A stretch of 64,000 nt of DNA from positions 20,998 through 84,997 of the forward strand of contig CAYZXS010000012.1 of NCBI GenBank assembly GCA_964482495.1. Reading direction: 5' to 3'. Numbering within the stretch: position 1 is the stretch's first letter; each line of letters starts with the position of its first letter. The notes beneath the pieces are model-generated. The model worked only from the letters and a program-made list of their open reading frames with translations. It ran no database searches and was not told the origin of the DNA. This DNA comes from J029 sp964482495 (GTDB taxonomy: Bacteria; Planctomycetota; UBA1135). Below, piece after piece: positions 49,125 to 58,587 of the stretch. The position numbers were made by a program, and so were the translations under genes.

Positions 49125-49311
49125 GAGTGCGGCCCCTTGGGCTGGATCGGGGATGACGCGAGGCCTCGGCGAGGCCGGGAATGCAGTCTACACCGGGAGA
49201 GGAACCCCCTCGCCGGATCCGTCTTCAGGCCGTATGCCTCTTTCGGCAAAGGGGATGGGCGGCCGTGAGTCCGGTTCGGAGAGTCCCTATCCCGGTCGCT
49301 AGTGGGACGCC

Positions 49312-50415
49312 CTAGTCGTCGCCGGGGTTCCTCGATCCCGGCCACTCCTTCACCCACAGGTCGCGCTGCGGGAAGGGGATCTCCACGCCCTCCGCCACGA
49401 AGCGCTTGTAGATCGCGGTCAGCACCGCGTCGGTCGCCCGGCCGCGCAGCTCGGGATGCGGGATCCAGCCCATGAGCTCGAAGTCGAGGCTGGACTCTCC
49501 CAGCGCCCGGAAGCGGACCCGCGGCGCCGGGTCGGCGCAGAACAACTCCTCCTCCTCGGCGATCTCCAGGAGCAGCTCGCGGACGCGGTCGACGTCGCTG
49601 CCGTAGGCCACCCCCACCGGCACCTTCAGCCGCCGCTTCAAGCTCGGCCCGCCGGCCTCATTGGTGATCTTGGCGGCGCCCATGACCGCGTTCGGGATCG
49701 TGATCTCGATGTCGTCGCGGGTCAGGATGCGGGTCGAGCGCAGGCCGATGTGCGCCACCTGGCCGCGCTCGCCGCTGTCGAGCACGATGTAGTCCCCGAT
49801 CGAGAAGGGCGCGTCGGCGATGATGAAGACGCCGGCGAAGAGGTTGCCGAGGGTGTCCTGGGCGGCGAAGCCGAGGGCGAGGCCGACGACGCCCGCCGAA
49901 GCGAGCCAGCCCGTGGCGTCGAGCTCCCAGATCGCGATCAGGGCGTAGACCGCCAGGCCGAAGATCAGCACCTTGCCCAGGTTGTTGAACAGCGGGAAGG
50001 TGCGGGGCTGGATCATCGGCGCCCGGTCGTCGGCGTGGCTCAGCGCCCCCAGCAGCAGCTTGATGAAGCGGAAGGCGAAGCCGACCCACACCAGGATGAC
50101 CAGGGTCCAGAGCGCGCGCAGGGTCATGCGCTCGATCACCGGGGCCTCGTCCTCGGCGAGCTCGCCGTCCAAACCGAGCTGCTCCGTGGCGACCACGAAG
50201 CCGATCAGCACCACGGTCTTGACGATCGGCCCGTGCAACAGCGCCACCGCCTGATCGTCGAGCACCGACTTGGTGCGCCCGACCCAGCGCCGCACCAGCC
50301 AGGTCAGGATCCAGTCGACGATCTTGGCGACCACGAAGGAGCCGAGCACGATGACGACCGCGCGCAGGCGCGCGTCGGCCACCATCACTTCGAGTTGGGC
50401 GAGCAGTTCATCCAT
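49312..50415 (-). CDS. MscS-family mechanosensitive ion channel
   Basis: This 367-residue protein has about four N-terminal helices and an MscS pore-plus-beta domain. The pore helix is recognisable as LASAGVVGLALGFAAQDTLGNLFAGVFIIAD. The beta domain reads FSIGDYIVLDSGERGQVAHIGLRSTRILTRDDIEITIPNAVM. The C-terminal cytosolic cage ends near IPFPQRDLWVKEWP. Such channels open under hypo-osmotic shock; YbdG-type variants also carry smaller fluxes. ATG 50415 was preferred because longer frames would overlap the divergent gene. Its -10 box (TACAAT, 50458-50453) overlaps that of the divergent gene. Confidence 0.93.
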   Translation of the reverse strand: MDELLAQLEVMVADARLRAVVIVLGSFVVAKIVDWILTWLVRRWVGRTKSVLDDQAVALLHGPIVKTVVLIGFVVATEQLGLDGELAEDEAPVIERMTLRALWTLVILVWVGFAFRFIKLLLGALSHADDRAPMIQPRTFPLFNNLGKVLIFGLAVYALIAIWELDATGWLASAGVVGLALGFAAQDTLGNLFAGVFIIADAPFSIGDYIVLDSGERGQVAHIGLRSTRILTRDDIEITIPNAVMGAAKITNEAGGPSLKRRLKVPVGVAYGSDVDRVRELLLEIAEEEELFCADPAPRVRFRALGESSLDFELMGWIPHPELRGRATDAVLTAIYKRFVAEGVEIPFPQRDLWVKEWPGSRNPGDD

Positions 50416-50452
50416 GGCGGGCGCCCCGGCCGCGCCGGGCCGGGAGCCTCGG

Positions 50453-50462
50453 ATTGTAGGCT
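50453..50462. promoter_or_regulatory. overlapping divergent -10 boxes
   Basis: The same bases give TAGGCT on the + strand (50457-50462, 8 nt before the aminotransferase ATG) and TACAAT on the minus strand (50458-50453, 37 nt before the MscS ATG). The two promoters share two bases and would compete for RNA polymerase. Confidence 0.45.
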
Positions 50463-50470
50463 GGGCGGCC

Positions 50471-51667
50471 ATGAACCGCGTTCCGCCCGAGGACCTGGCC
50501 GCGCACTGGACGCTGGCGCCGGAGGTCACCTTCCTCAACCACGGCAGCTTCGGCGCCTGCCCGCGACCGGTCCTGGCCTACCAGGACGAGCTGCGGGCGC
50601 GCCTCGAGCGGGAGCCGGTGCGGTTCTTCGCCCGGGAGCTGGAAGGTCTGATCGACGGCGCCCGGGCCATGCTGGCGGCCTTCCTCGGCGCGGCGGCGGA
50701 CGACCTGGTCTTCGTCAACAACGCCACCTCGGGCGTCAACGCCGTGCTGCGGCACCTGCCGCTCGCCGCTGGTGACGAGTTACTCGTCAGCGACCAGGAG
50801 TACAACGCCTGCCGCAACGTGCTCGACTTCGCCGCCGCGCGGGCCGGAGCGGTGGTCAAGACGGTCGCCCTGCCCTTCCCGCTCTCCTCCCCCGACCAGA
50901 CCGTCGATGCCTTCCTGGCCGCCGTCGGCCCGCGCACCCGCCTGGCGCTCTTCGACCACGTCACCTCGCAGACCGGCCTGGTGCTGCCGGCGGCGCGGCT
51001 GGCGGCAGAGCTGCGCCGGCGCGGCGTCCGGGTGCTGATCGACGGCGCCCACGCGCCGGGCATGCTGCCGCTGGACCTGCAGGCCGTCGGCGCCGACTAT
51101 TACACCGGCAACCTGCACAAGTGGGTGTGCGCGCCCAAGGGCGCCGCCTTCCTCTGGGTGCGACCCGAGCTCCAGCCCGAGGTCCGGCCGGCGGTGATCA
51201 GCCACGGCGCCAACGCCGACGACAGCGAGCGCAGCCGCTTCCAGCTGGAATTCGGCTGGACCGGCACCGACGACCCGACCGCCTGGCTGTGCGTTCCGGA
51301 GGCCCTGCGCTTCCTCGGCGGCCTGCTGCCCAGCGGCTGGCCCGAGCTGATGCGGCGCAACCGCGCCCTGGCCCTGCGCGGCCGCGACCTCCTGGCCGAG
51401 GCCCTCGGCGTCGCCCCGCCGGCACCGGACGAGATGATCGGCAGCCTGGCCGCCCTGCCGCTGCCGGACGGCGGCGAGCCGCCCAAGTCCTACCTCTACA
51501 CCGACCCGCTGCAGACCGCGCTCTACCGCAAGCACCGGATCGAGGTCCCGGTCATCCCCTGGCCTGCGGCGCCGAAGCGCCTGGTGCGGATCTCGGCCCA
51601 GCTCTACAACCAGGAGGAGGACTACCGACTGCTCGCCGCCGCGCTGCGTAGGATGTTCCCGAGATGA
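50471..51667 (+). CDS. class V aminotransferase (isopenicillin-N-epimerase-like)
   Basis: This 398-residue PLP enzyme begins TFLNHGSFGACPRPVL, the hallmark of the isopenicillin N epimerase-like group. Further sites are NNATSGVNAVL (phosphate binding), FDHVTSQTGLVLP, IDGAHAPGMLPLDL (PLP Asp) and GNLHKWVCAPKGAAFLW (Schiff-base Lys). Members of this group act as epimerases, desulfurases or lyases on amino acids; antibiotic synthesis should not be assumed. The stop overlaps the ATG of sppA (ATGA), so the two are translationally coupled, although no functional link is obvious. A TAGGCT box lies 8 nt upstream of the start. Confidence 0.88.
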   Translation: MNRVPPEDLAAHWTLAPEVTFLNHGSFGACPRPVLAYQDELRARLEREPVRFFARELEGLIDGARAMLAAFLGAAADDLVFVNNATSGVNAVLRHLPLAAGDELLVSDQEYNACRNVLDFAAARAGAVVKTVALPFPLSSPDQTVDAFLAAVGPRTRLALFDHVTSQTGLVLPAARLAAELRRRGVRVLIDGAHAPGMLPLDLQAVGADYYTGNLHKWVCAPKGAAFLWVRPELQPEVRPAVISHGANADDSERSRFQLEFGWTGTDDPTAWLCVPEALRFLGGLLPSGWPELMRRNRALALRGRDLLAEALGVAPPAPDEMIGSLAALPLPDGGEPPKSYLYTDPLQTALYRKHRIEVPVIPWPAAPKRLVRISAQLYNQEEDYRLLAAALRRMFPR

Positions 51668-53406
51668 AGGCCTTCCTCCGCAATTTCTTCGCCACCATCT
51701 TCGGGGTCCTCGCGGCGCTGGCGCTGCTCGGCGCGGGGGGGCTGTTCCTGATCAGCTATGACCCGCCGCCGGAGCTCGAGCGCGGCTCGGTCCTGACGGT
51801 GGACCTGTCGCTGGCGGTCAGCGACCGGGGCAGCGCCGCCGGCCCGCAAGAGATGATCCTGGAGGGCGCCTCCGACACCGTGCCGCTGCGCAAGCTCCGG
51901 CAGGCCCTGTTCGCCGCCGCCGAGGACAACCGCATCGCCGCCGTGTTCCTGCGCGGCGACGCCGCCGCCGGCACCGCCACCTACGAGGCCCTGCGCGAGG
52001 GCGTCGCCGCCTGCGCCGACTCCGGCAAACCGGTGGTCGCCTACCTCGACCAGCCGGCCGAGGGCGAGCTCTACCTGGCCTCGGCCTGCGACGAGGTCTA
52101 CGTGCCGCCGCTGACCCTGGTCGAGTTCAACGGCATGGCGCTGTCGATGATGTTCTACCGCGACCTGCTCGAGATGGTCGGGGTCGAGGTCCAGGTCACC
52201 CGCGTCGGCAAGTACAAGTCGGCGGTCGAGCCCTACCTGCTCAACGAGATCAGCGAGGCCAACCGCGAGCAGCTCGGCAAGCTGGCCGAGGATCTGAGCG
52301 CGGTGTTCTTGGGCGGGATCGCCGAGGGCCGCGGCCTCGACCCCGAGGCGGTGCGCGCCCTCGCCGCCAGCAGCGGCTTCCTCAGCCCAGAGCAGGCGGT
52401 CGAGGCCGGCCTGGTGGATGCCGTGCTGTCCTTCGACGAGGTGCTCGAGAAGCTCGCCGTGCACGTCGACGGCGACGCCGGCGAGCTGGAGCAGATCGAC
52501 CTGGAGCAGTACTTCGTGGTCGCCGAGTGGGACGCCGGCTTCGGCGAGGAGGGCAGCTACGACCCCTCCGGCGCCGTGGCGGTGGTCTACGCCGAGGGCG
52601 ACATCGTCGACGGCGAGAGCGACGACCAGGTCGGCGGCGACACCGTGGCGCGCGAACTGCGCCAGGTCCGCCTCGACCCCGACGTCGACGCCGTGGTGCT
52701 GCGCGTCAACAGCCCCGGCGGCAGCGCCTTCGCCTCCGAGGTCATCCTGCGCGAGCTGCGGCTGCTCAAGCAGGCCAAGCCGGTGGTGGTCTCGATGGGC
52801 GACCTCGCGGCCAGCGGCGGCTACTGGATCTCCTGCCTGGCGGACGAGATCTGGGCCCGGCCCGGCACGATCACCGGCTCGATCGGCGTCTTCGGCATGT
52901 TCCCGAACGCCGCCGGGCTGCTGGCCGAGGTCGGGGTCTCGCCGCAGACGGTGAAGACCGGCGAGTTCGCCGACATCGACTCGATGTGGCGGCCGAAGAC
53001 CGAGGCCGAGTTGGCGCAGTTCCAGGACACGGTCGACTTCATCTACGAGGCCTTCCTCGACCGCGTCGTCGAGGGCCGCGGCCTGGAGCGGGAGGCGGTC
53101 CATGAGATCGCCCAGGGCCGGGTCTGGTCCGGCGCCACCGCCCTCGAGCTCGACCTGGTCGACCAGCTCGGCGGCCTGGACGACGCCATCCGCGCCGCCG
53201 CCGACCGCGCCAGCCTGGGCTCCGACTTCGAGACCTTGTGGCCGGAGCATCCCGGCGACCTGGTGGACGAATTCCTGGCTCGCTTCGAGCCCGGCGACCC
53301 GCCGCTCAGCAGCCTCCGCCCCTACCTGGAGCTGGCGCAGCGCGCGGAGCGCCTGGCCGCGACTCGCGGCGTGCAGGCGCGCATGCCCTGGATCGTGGTC
53401 GACTGA
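51664..53406 (+). CDS. sppA: signal peptide peptidase SppA, long (67K) type
   Basis: This 580-residue membrane protease degrades cleaved signal peptides. It has one N-terminal membrane helix (FFATIFGVLAALALLGAGGLFLI) and two tandem ClpP-like domains. The catalytic dyad is Lys185 (GKYKSAVEPY, first half) and Ser384 (LAASGGYWISC, second half), the E. coli-type arrangement. The second half also carries RVNSPGGSAFASEVILREL and GTITGSIGVFG. The length matches the long bacterial form. The start ATG overlaps the aminotransferase stop. A TPR lipoprotein gene converges 13 nt after its stop. Confidence 0.94.
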   Translation: MKAFLRNFFATIFGVLAALALLGAGGLFLISYDPPPELERGSVLTVDLSLAVSDRGSAAGPQEMILEGASDTVPLRKLRQALFAAAEDNRIAAVFLRGDAAAGTATYEALREGVAACADSGKPVVAYLDQPAEGELYLASACDEVYVPPLTLVEFNGMALSMMFYRDLLEMVGVEVQVTRVGKYKSAVEPYLLNEISEANREQLGKLAEDLSAVFLGGIAEGRGLDPEAVRALAASSGFLSPEQAVEAGLVDAVLSFDEVLEKLAVHVDGDAGELEQIDLEQYFVVAEWDAGFGEEGSYDPSGAVAVVYAEGDIVDGESDDQVGGDTVARELRQVRLDPDVDAVVLRVNSPGGSAFASEVILRELRLLKQAKPVVVSMGDLAASGGYWISCLADEIWARPGTITGSIGVFGMFPNAAGLLAEVGVSPQTVKTGEFADIDSMWRPKTEAELAQFQDTVDFIYEAFLDRVVEGRGLEREAVHEIAQGRVWSGATALELDLVDQLGGLDDAIRAAADRASLGSDFETLWPEHPGDLVDEFLARFEPGDPPLSSLRPYLELAQRAERLAATRGVQARMPWIVVD

Positions 53407-53419
53407 CCTGTCGCTCCTG

Positions 53420-54475
53420 TCAGTCTCCAGCCGCCAGCACCCGCTGCAGCTCTTCCGGCGTCAGCGGCTGCCGCAGCATCTGCCGCTCCGCCGCCAGGAC
53501 GTCGTCCAGCCGGTCCTGCGCCTTCAGCAGCAGCACCAGGTTCTCGTAGGCCTCGAGGTAGCCCGGACGCAGCTCCAGGGCCCGCTCGTAGCTGGCCTCG
53601 GCCTCGGCCGGCTGGCCGCCCCAGTCGAGGGCGCAGGCGAGGTTGAAGCGGAAGCGGGCGTCCTGCGGATCCAGGTCGGTGGCCCGGCGGAAGTAGCCTG
53701 CGGCGCGGGCGTACTCCTCTGGGTCCTCCCCCTCCAGGGCCGAACGGAAGCGCACCGCGCCGGTCTCGTTCCAGATCGCAGGATCGTGGCGGGCGCTCGC
53801 CTGCAGCAGCTGGTCGAATTGCGAGACCGCCTCGTCCGCACGCCCGGCCATCGCCAGGGCGCGGGCGCGGATCAGGGCCAGCTCGGCGGGCAAGGCGCCG
53901 TCGAGCAGCATCGGCTCGAGGTCGCGCAGGGCGGCGCGAGGAGCGGTAGCCGCGAGCGCGCTCTCCGCGGCCCAGGGCAGGAAACCCGCCGACGAGGCTT
54001 GCCGGCCGCGGCAGCGCTCGAACCAAGGGTGGGCGCCGGCGCGGTCGCCCGAGGCGTACAGGGCCCGCCCCAAGGCGTACTCGGCCGGACCGCATCCCGC
54101 CGCCGCCGCCGGCTGCGCCACCCGCGCGGCGTCGCCGGCGTCTCCCGCGAGCAGCAGCGCCCAGGCCTGCAAGGCGGCGAGCTCGGGATGCCCGCTCTGC
54201 TCCCGCCGCGCCCGGTCCAGGCCCAGCGCAGCGGCGCGCGCCTCACCATCCCGCAGCGCCTGCACCGCGCCGCGATAGGTGTCGAGCTCGCTCAACACCG
54301 GGTCGCTGGGACGCAAGGGGGCGGGCAGGAACTCCGTGCCGGAGAGCGGCCCGCGCGCGGCGACCTCAGCGCCCTCCGGCGCGCCATCTCCGGCGCTCGG
54401 CGCGGGCTCCTCGACCTCGGCCGCGCCGCAGGCGAAGCTGAAGGCGGACATCCAGGCCAAGAGCAGTCGCTTCAT
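53420..54475 (-). CDS. TPR-repeat lipoprotein
   Basis: This 351-residue protein has a lipoprotein signal (LLLAWMSAFSFACG). The rest is helical with several tetratricopeptide repeats, clearest near the end: ARAAGYFRRATDLDPQDARFRFNLACALDWGGQPAEAEASYERALELRPGYLEAYENL (given here as one region, ~255-320). It probably scaffolds protein complexes at the inner face of the outer membrane. A TAAGAT box lies 9 nt before the ATG. It converges with sppA and is divergent from the HAD gene. Confidence 0.85.
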   Translation of the reverse strand: MKRLLLAWMSAFSFACGAAEVEEPAPSAGDGAPEGAEVAARGPLSGTEFLPAPLRPSDPVLSELDTYRGAVQALRDGEARAAALGLDRARREQSGHPELAALQAWALLLAGDAGDAARVAQPAAAAGCGPAEYALGRALYASGDRAGAHPWFERCRGRQASSAGFLPWAAESALAATAPRAALRDLEPMLLDGALPAELALIRARALAMAGRADEAVSQFDQLLQASARHDPAIWNETGAVRFRSALEGEDPEEYARAAGYFRRATDLDPQDARFRFNLACALDWGGQPAEAEASYERALELRPGYLEAYENLVLLLKAQDRLDDVLAAERQMLRQPLTPEELQRVLAAGD

Positions 54476-54586
54476 CGCGTGGTCATCTTATTCATTCCGG
54501 CGTCGCGCGGCCGCTGGCGCCAGGAAGCGCGATCCGGCATGGAAGAGCACCGCCTGCGCTGGCTACAATCCGCCTGCCTTCCCGCC

Positions 54587-55298
54587 ATGCCCCGCACATC
54601 CCCGGTTCGCGCGGTGTTCCTCGACGCAGGGAACACGCTGTTCACCGAGCGCTACTCGCGCGCGGCGATCTACGCCGAGGTGGCCAATGAGCACGGCGGC
54701 CAGGCCGACGAGGCCGAGGCCGCCGATCACATGGGACGCGCCTTCGGCGAGATCCCTTCCTCCCTCGAGGGCAATTTTCGCTACAGCCTGGCCTGGTTCC
54801 AGGCCTTCAACGAGCGGGTCCTCGGCGAGCTCGGGGTCCCGGAGGACCGCCTGCCCGAGGCCCACGCGGCCCTGCTGGCGCGCTTCGAGAACCCGGACAC
54901 CTACTTGCTCTTCCCCGAGGTGGCCTCGGTGCTCGAAGAGCTGTCGAACCGCGGCCTGACGGTCGGCGTTGTCTCCAACTGGTCGGAGCGCCTGCCGACG
55001 CTGCTCGCCGGCATGGGCGTCGCCGACCGCGTGGAATTCATCGTGACCAGCGCCGAGATGCGGGCCGAGAAGCCGGAGCGGGCGATCTTCGAACGCGCCT
55101 TGTTCCGGGCCGGGGTGCCTCCCGAGGAGGCCCTCCACGTCGGCGACCACCTGGAGCGAGACGTGCGCGGCGCCCTCGGCGCCGGCCTGCGCGCCGCCTT
55201 GGTGGACCGCGCCGAGGGGGCCCCGACCGCCACGCCCGAGGGGGTGCCGGTGCTCGAGGACCTCCGCGGTATCCTGACGCTGGTCGAGCAGACCAGCC

Positions 55299-55315
<17 letters not shown>
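54587..55315 (+). CDS. HAD-superfamily hydrolase
   Basis: This 242-residue phosphatase-like protein shows HAD motif I as VFLDAGNTLF, motif II as GVVSNWSE, motif III Lys in EKPERAIFERAL and motif IV as HVGDHLERDVRGA. In motif I the second acidic residue (acid/base) of DxDxT is Gly (DAGNT), a variant found in some subfamily IA proteins such as HDHD3-like ones, so catalysis may be weak or altered. A helical cap lies between motifs I and II. A TACAAT box is 17 nt before the start. It overlaps the next gene (MoxR) by 17 bp, opening a four-gene operon with nitrilase and nadE. Confidence 0.88.
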
Positions 55316-56291
<976 letters not shown>

Positions 56292-56296
56292 CCGTC

Positions 56297-57193
56297 ATGG
56301 ACTGCCTCGCCGCCCTCTGCCAGCTGCGCCCCGCCCTCGGCGACCTCGACCGCAACCTCGAGGCCCACCACGCCTGGCTCGACCGCGCCGCCGAGGCCAG
56401 CGCCGACCTGGTGCTCTTCCCCGAGCTGTCGCTGACCGGCTACTTCCTGCGCGACCTGACCCAGGAGATCGCGGTCGGCCTCGACGACCCGCGGCTGCGC
56501 GAGCTGGTGGCGCGCTCGAAGGACCGCAGCATCGTCTTCGGCCTGGTCGAGCACAGCGCCGACCACCGCTGCTACAACAGCGCCGTCTTCGCCGAGGACG
56601 GCGAGATCAAGCACGTCCACCGCAAGGTCCACCTGCCCGACTACGGCATCTTCGAGGAGGGCCGCTACTTCGCCGGCGGCGACCGCTTCGAGGTCGTCGA
56701 GAGCAAGCTCGGCCGCTTCGGCCTGCTGGTGTGCGAGGACGCCTGGCACCTGTCGTCGGGCTGGCTGCACTTCCTCAACGGCGCCGACGCCCTGCTCGTG
56801 CCCTGCGCCTCGCCGGCGCGCGGCGTCGACACCGAGGGTCCGGAGCTGTCCTCCGAGGGCTCCTGGCGCACGCTGACCTCGGCGCTGGCGCTGTTCTTCC
56901 AGAGCTGGGTGCTGCACTGCAACCGCGTCGGCTTCGAGGACGGGGCGATGTACTGGGGCGCCTCCGCGGTGCTCGACCCCTTCGGCGCCCGCGCCGCCGA
57001 GGCCGCCAGCGAGCAGGAAGAGCTGCTCCTGCACCGCCTCACCAGCGACCCGCTGCGCCGCGCCCGGACCTTCACCCCCCTGCGCCGCGACGCCCGCCCG
57101 GCGCTGGTCCGCCGCCACCTCGCGCGGCTGCTCGAGGACCCCGACGCCCTGCGCGCGGCGGGGCCGGACGGCGCCGACGGCCCGCAGGATTGA
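56297..57193 (+). CDS. carbon-nitrogen hydrolase (nitrilase superfamily), likely glutaminase partner of NadE
   Basis: This 298-residue enzyme has the nitrilase Glu-Lys-Cys triad: FPELSLTGYFLRDL (Glu), HRKVHLPDYGIFEEGRYF (Lys) and LLVCEDAWH (Cys). The sequence, in particular LTGYFLRDL and LPDYGIFEEGRYF, is that of the glutaminase domain fused to glutamine-dependent NAD synthetases. Here it is a separate gene, ending 2 nt before nadE, so it probably frees ammonia from glutamine for NadE as a two-protein complex. The C-terminal ~40 residues are Arg/Asp/Ala-rich and might be a linker remnant. No frameshift joins the two frames. Confidence 0.9.
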   Translation: MDCLAALCQLRPALGDLDRNLEAHHAWLDRAAEASADLVLFPELSLTGYFLRDLTQEIAVGLDDPRLRELVARSKDRSIVFGLVEHSADHRCYNSAVFAEDGEIKHVHRKVHLPDYGIFEEGRYFAGGDRFEVVESKLGRFGLLVCEDAWHLSSGWLHFLNGADALLVPCASPARGVDTEGPELSSEGSWRTLTSALALFFQSWVLHCNRVGFEDGAMYWGASAVLDPFGARAAEAASEQEELLLHRLTSDPLRRARTFTPLRRDARPALVRRHLARLLEDPDALRAAGPDGADGPQD

Positions 57194-57195
57194 CC

Positions 57196-58047
57196 ATGGC
57201 CCTGCCTCCCCCGCCCGGCTGCAACGTCGAGCTCGCGGAGCGGGTCCTGACCGCCTTCCTGCGCGAGGAGACCGGCAAGTTCGGGATCGAGCGGGCGGTG
57301 ATCGGCCTGAGCGGCGGCATCGACTCGGCGCTGGTGCTGGAGCTGGCGGCGCGCGCGCTCGGCCCCGCCAACGTGCTGGCGGTAGCCATGCCCTACGTCG
57401 ACAGCAACCCGCTCAGCCTCGAGCTGGCGCGCGAGTCGGCGACCCACGCCGGCACGCGGCTCGAGGAGGTCGACATCACGCCGATGGCCGACGCCTTCAT
57501 CGCCGCCGCGCCAGGCCTGGCCGAGGACGACTCCCCCGCCGGTCGCCTGCGCAAAGGCAACGTCATGGCCCGCTGCCGCATGATCGTGCTCTACGACCGC
57601 TCCGCCGTCGAGGGCGGCCTGGTCTTCGGCACCAGCAACAAGACCGAGCTGCTGCTCGGCTACGGCACCATCCACGGCGACATGGCCTCGGCGATCAACC
57701 CGATCGGCGACCTCTACAAGTGCCAGGTCGTGGCGCTGTCGCGGCACCTCGGCGTGCCGCAGCCGATCATCGACCGGCCGCCCAGCGCCGACCTCTGGGA
57801 AGGCCAGACCGACGAGCAGGAGCTCGGCTTCTCCTACGACGCCGTCGACGCGCTGCTGCACCACCAGATCGACCGCCGCTGGCCTCGCGCGGCCCTGCTC
57901 GAGGCCGGCTTCCCCGCCGCCTTCGTCGACCAAGTGGCGCACAAGGTCCGCGCCAACCAGTACAAGCGCCGGCCGCCGGTGATCGCCAAGCTGGCCAACC
58001 GCACCGTCAATCTGGACTACCGCTACGCCCGCGACTGGGGCGTTTGA
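57196..58047 (+). CDS. nadE: NAD+ synthetase (stand-alone synthetase domain)
   Basis: This 283-residue enzyme makes NAD+ from nicotinic acid adenine dinucleotide, ATP and ammonia. Motifs are the PP-loop IGLSGGIDSALVLELAARAL, KGNVMARCRMIVLYDRSAV, GTSNKTELLLGYGTIHGDMASAINPIGDLYK and PSADLWEGQTDEQELGFSYDAVD. The length and C-terminus (KRRPPVIAKLANRTVNLDYRYARDW) match ammonia-type NadE, while the preceding stand-alone nitrilase would provide glutaminase activity. It is the last gene of the HAD-MoxR-nitrilase-nadE operon. Confidence 0.96.
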   Translation: MALPPPPGCNVELAERVLTAFLREETGKFGIERAVIGLSGGIDSALVLELAARALGPANVLAVAMPYVDSNPLSLELARESATHAGTRLEEVDITPMADAFIAAAPGLAEDDSPAGRLRKGNVMARCRMIVLYDRSAVEGGLVFGTSNKTELLLGYGTIHGDMASAINPIGDLYKCQVVALSRHLGVPQPIIDRPPSADLWEGQTDEQELGFSYDAVDALLHHQIDRRWPRAALLEAGFPAAFVDQVAHKVRANQYKRRPPVIAKLANRTVNLDYRYARDWGV

Positions 58048-58065
58048 GCGAACGCTGGGCCGCGG

Positions 58066-58476
58066 CTAGACGTCCTCGCTCCCGAAGCGCTCGCAGATCG
58101 CGTCCAGGTCGGCGCCGGCGGCCTCCTCGCGGCTCAGCGGGCCGAGGTCGCGGAAGTGCAGGTACTCGGCGAAGGAGCTGGCGGCGGCGGCCTCCGGGCC
58201 GAGCACCGGGGCGTCGTCGCGCAGGGCGTGGGCCCAGTCCTCCTCCCGCAGCAGGGCGCGGCGGGCGCGGCGGCAGATCTCGAGGGTCCGCTCCAGGCTC
58301 CGGAGGGTTCGCTGCTGCTTGATGGGGTCGACGCCCGGCCGCCCGGAGTGGGCGAGCAGGCGCTCTTGGGCGGTCTCCAGCACCGAGAGCAGCGACTCGA
58401 CGCGGTCGAGCAGCTGCTGTCGGTAGCCTGATTCACCCGCCTTGCTGACAGGGTTCCGGGGGAGGGGATCGTTCAT
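58066..58476 (-). CDS. small helical hypothetical protein
   Basis: This 136-residue protein is not recognised. It is largely helical, with a possible coiled coil (YRQQLLDRVESLLSVLETAQERLL and QQRTLRSLERTLEICRRARRALL). It has no signal peptide, metal motif or membrane helix. The C-terminal ~45 residues are acidic (FAEYLHFRDLGPLSREEAAGADLD). The start is ATG 58476. It is convergent with nadE. Confidence 0.6.
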   Translation of the reverse strand: MNDPLPRNPVSKAGESGYRQQLLDRVESLLSVLETAQERLLAHSGRPGVDPIKQQRTLRSLERTLEICRRARRALLREEDWAHALRDDAPVLGPEAAAASSFAEYLHFRDLGPLSREEAAGADLDAICERFGSEDV

Positions 58477-58587
58477 CGCCAGGGAGAAAGGGGACGGGGA
58501 TAGTCCAAACGAAGACTACCCCACGAAGCCGCTCCGCTCCGGGATTTCAGGCCCTCCAGGGGCCTCCGTAGCCGCCCTGCGCGGGCC

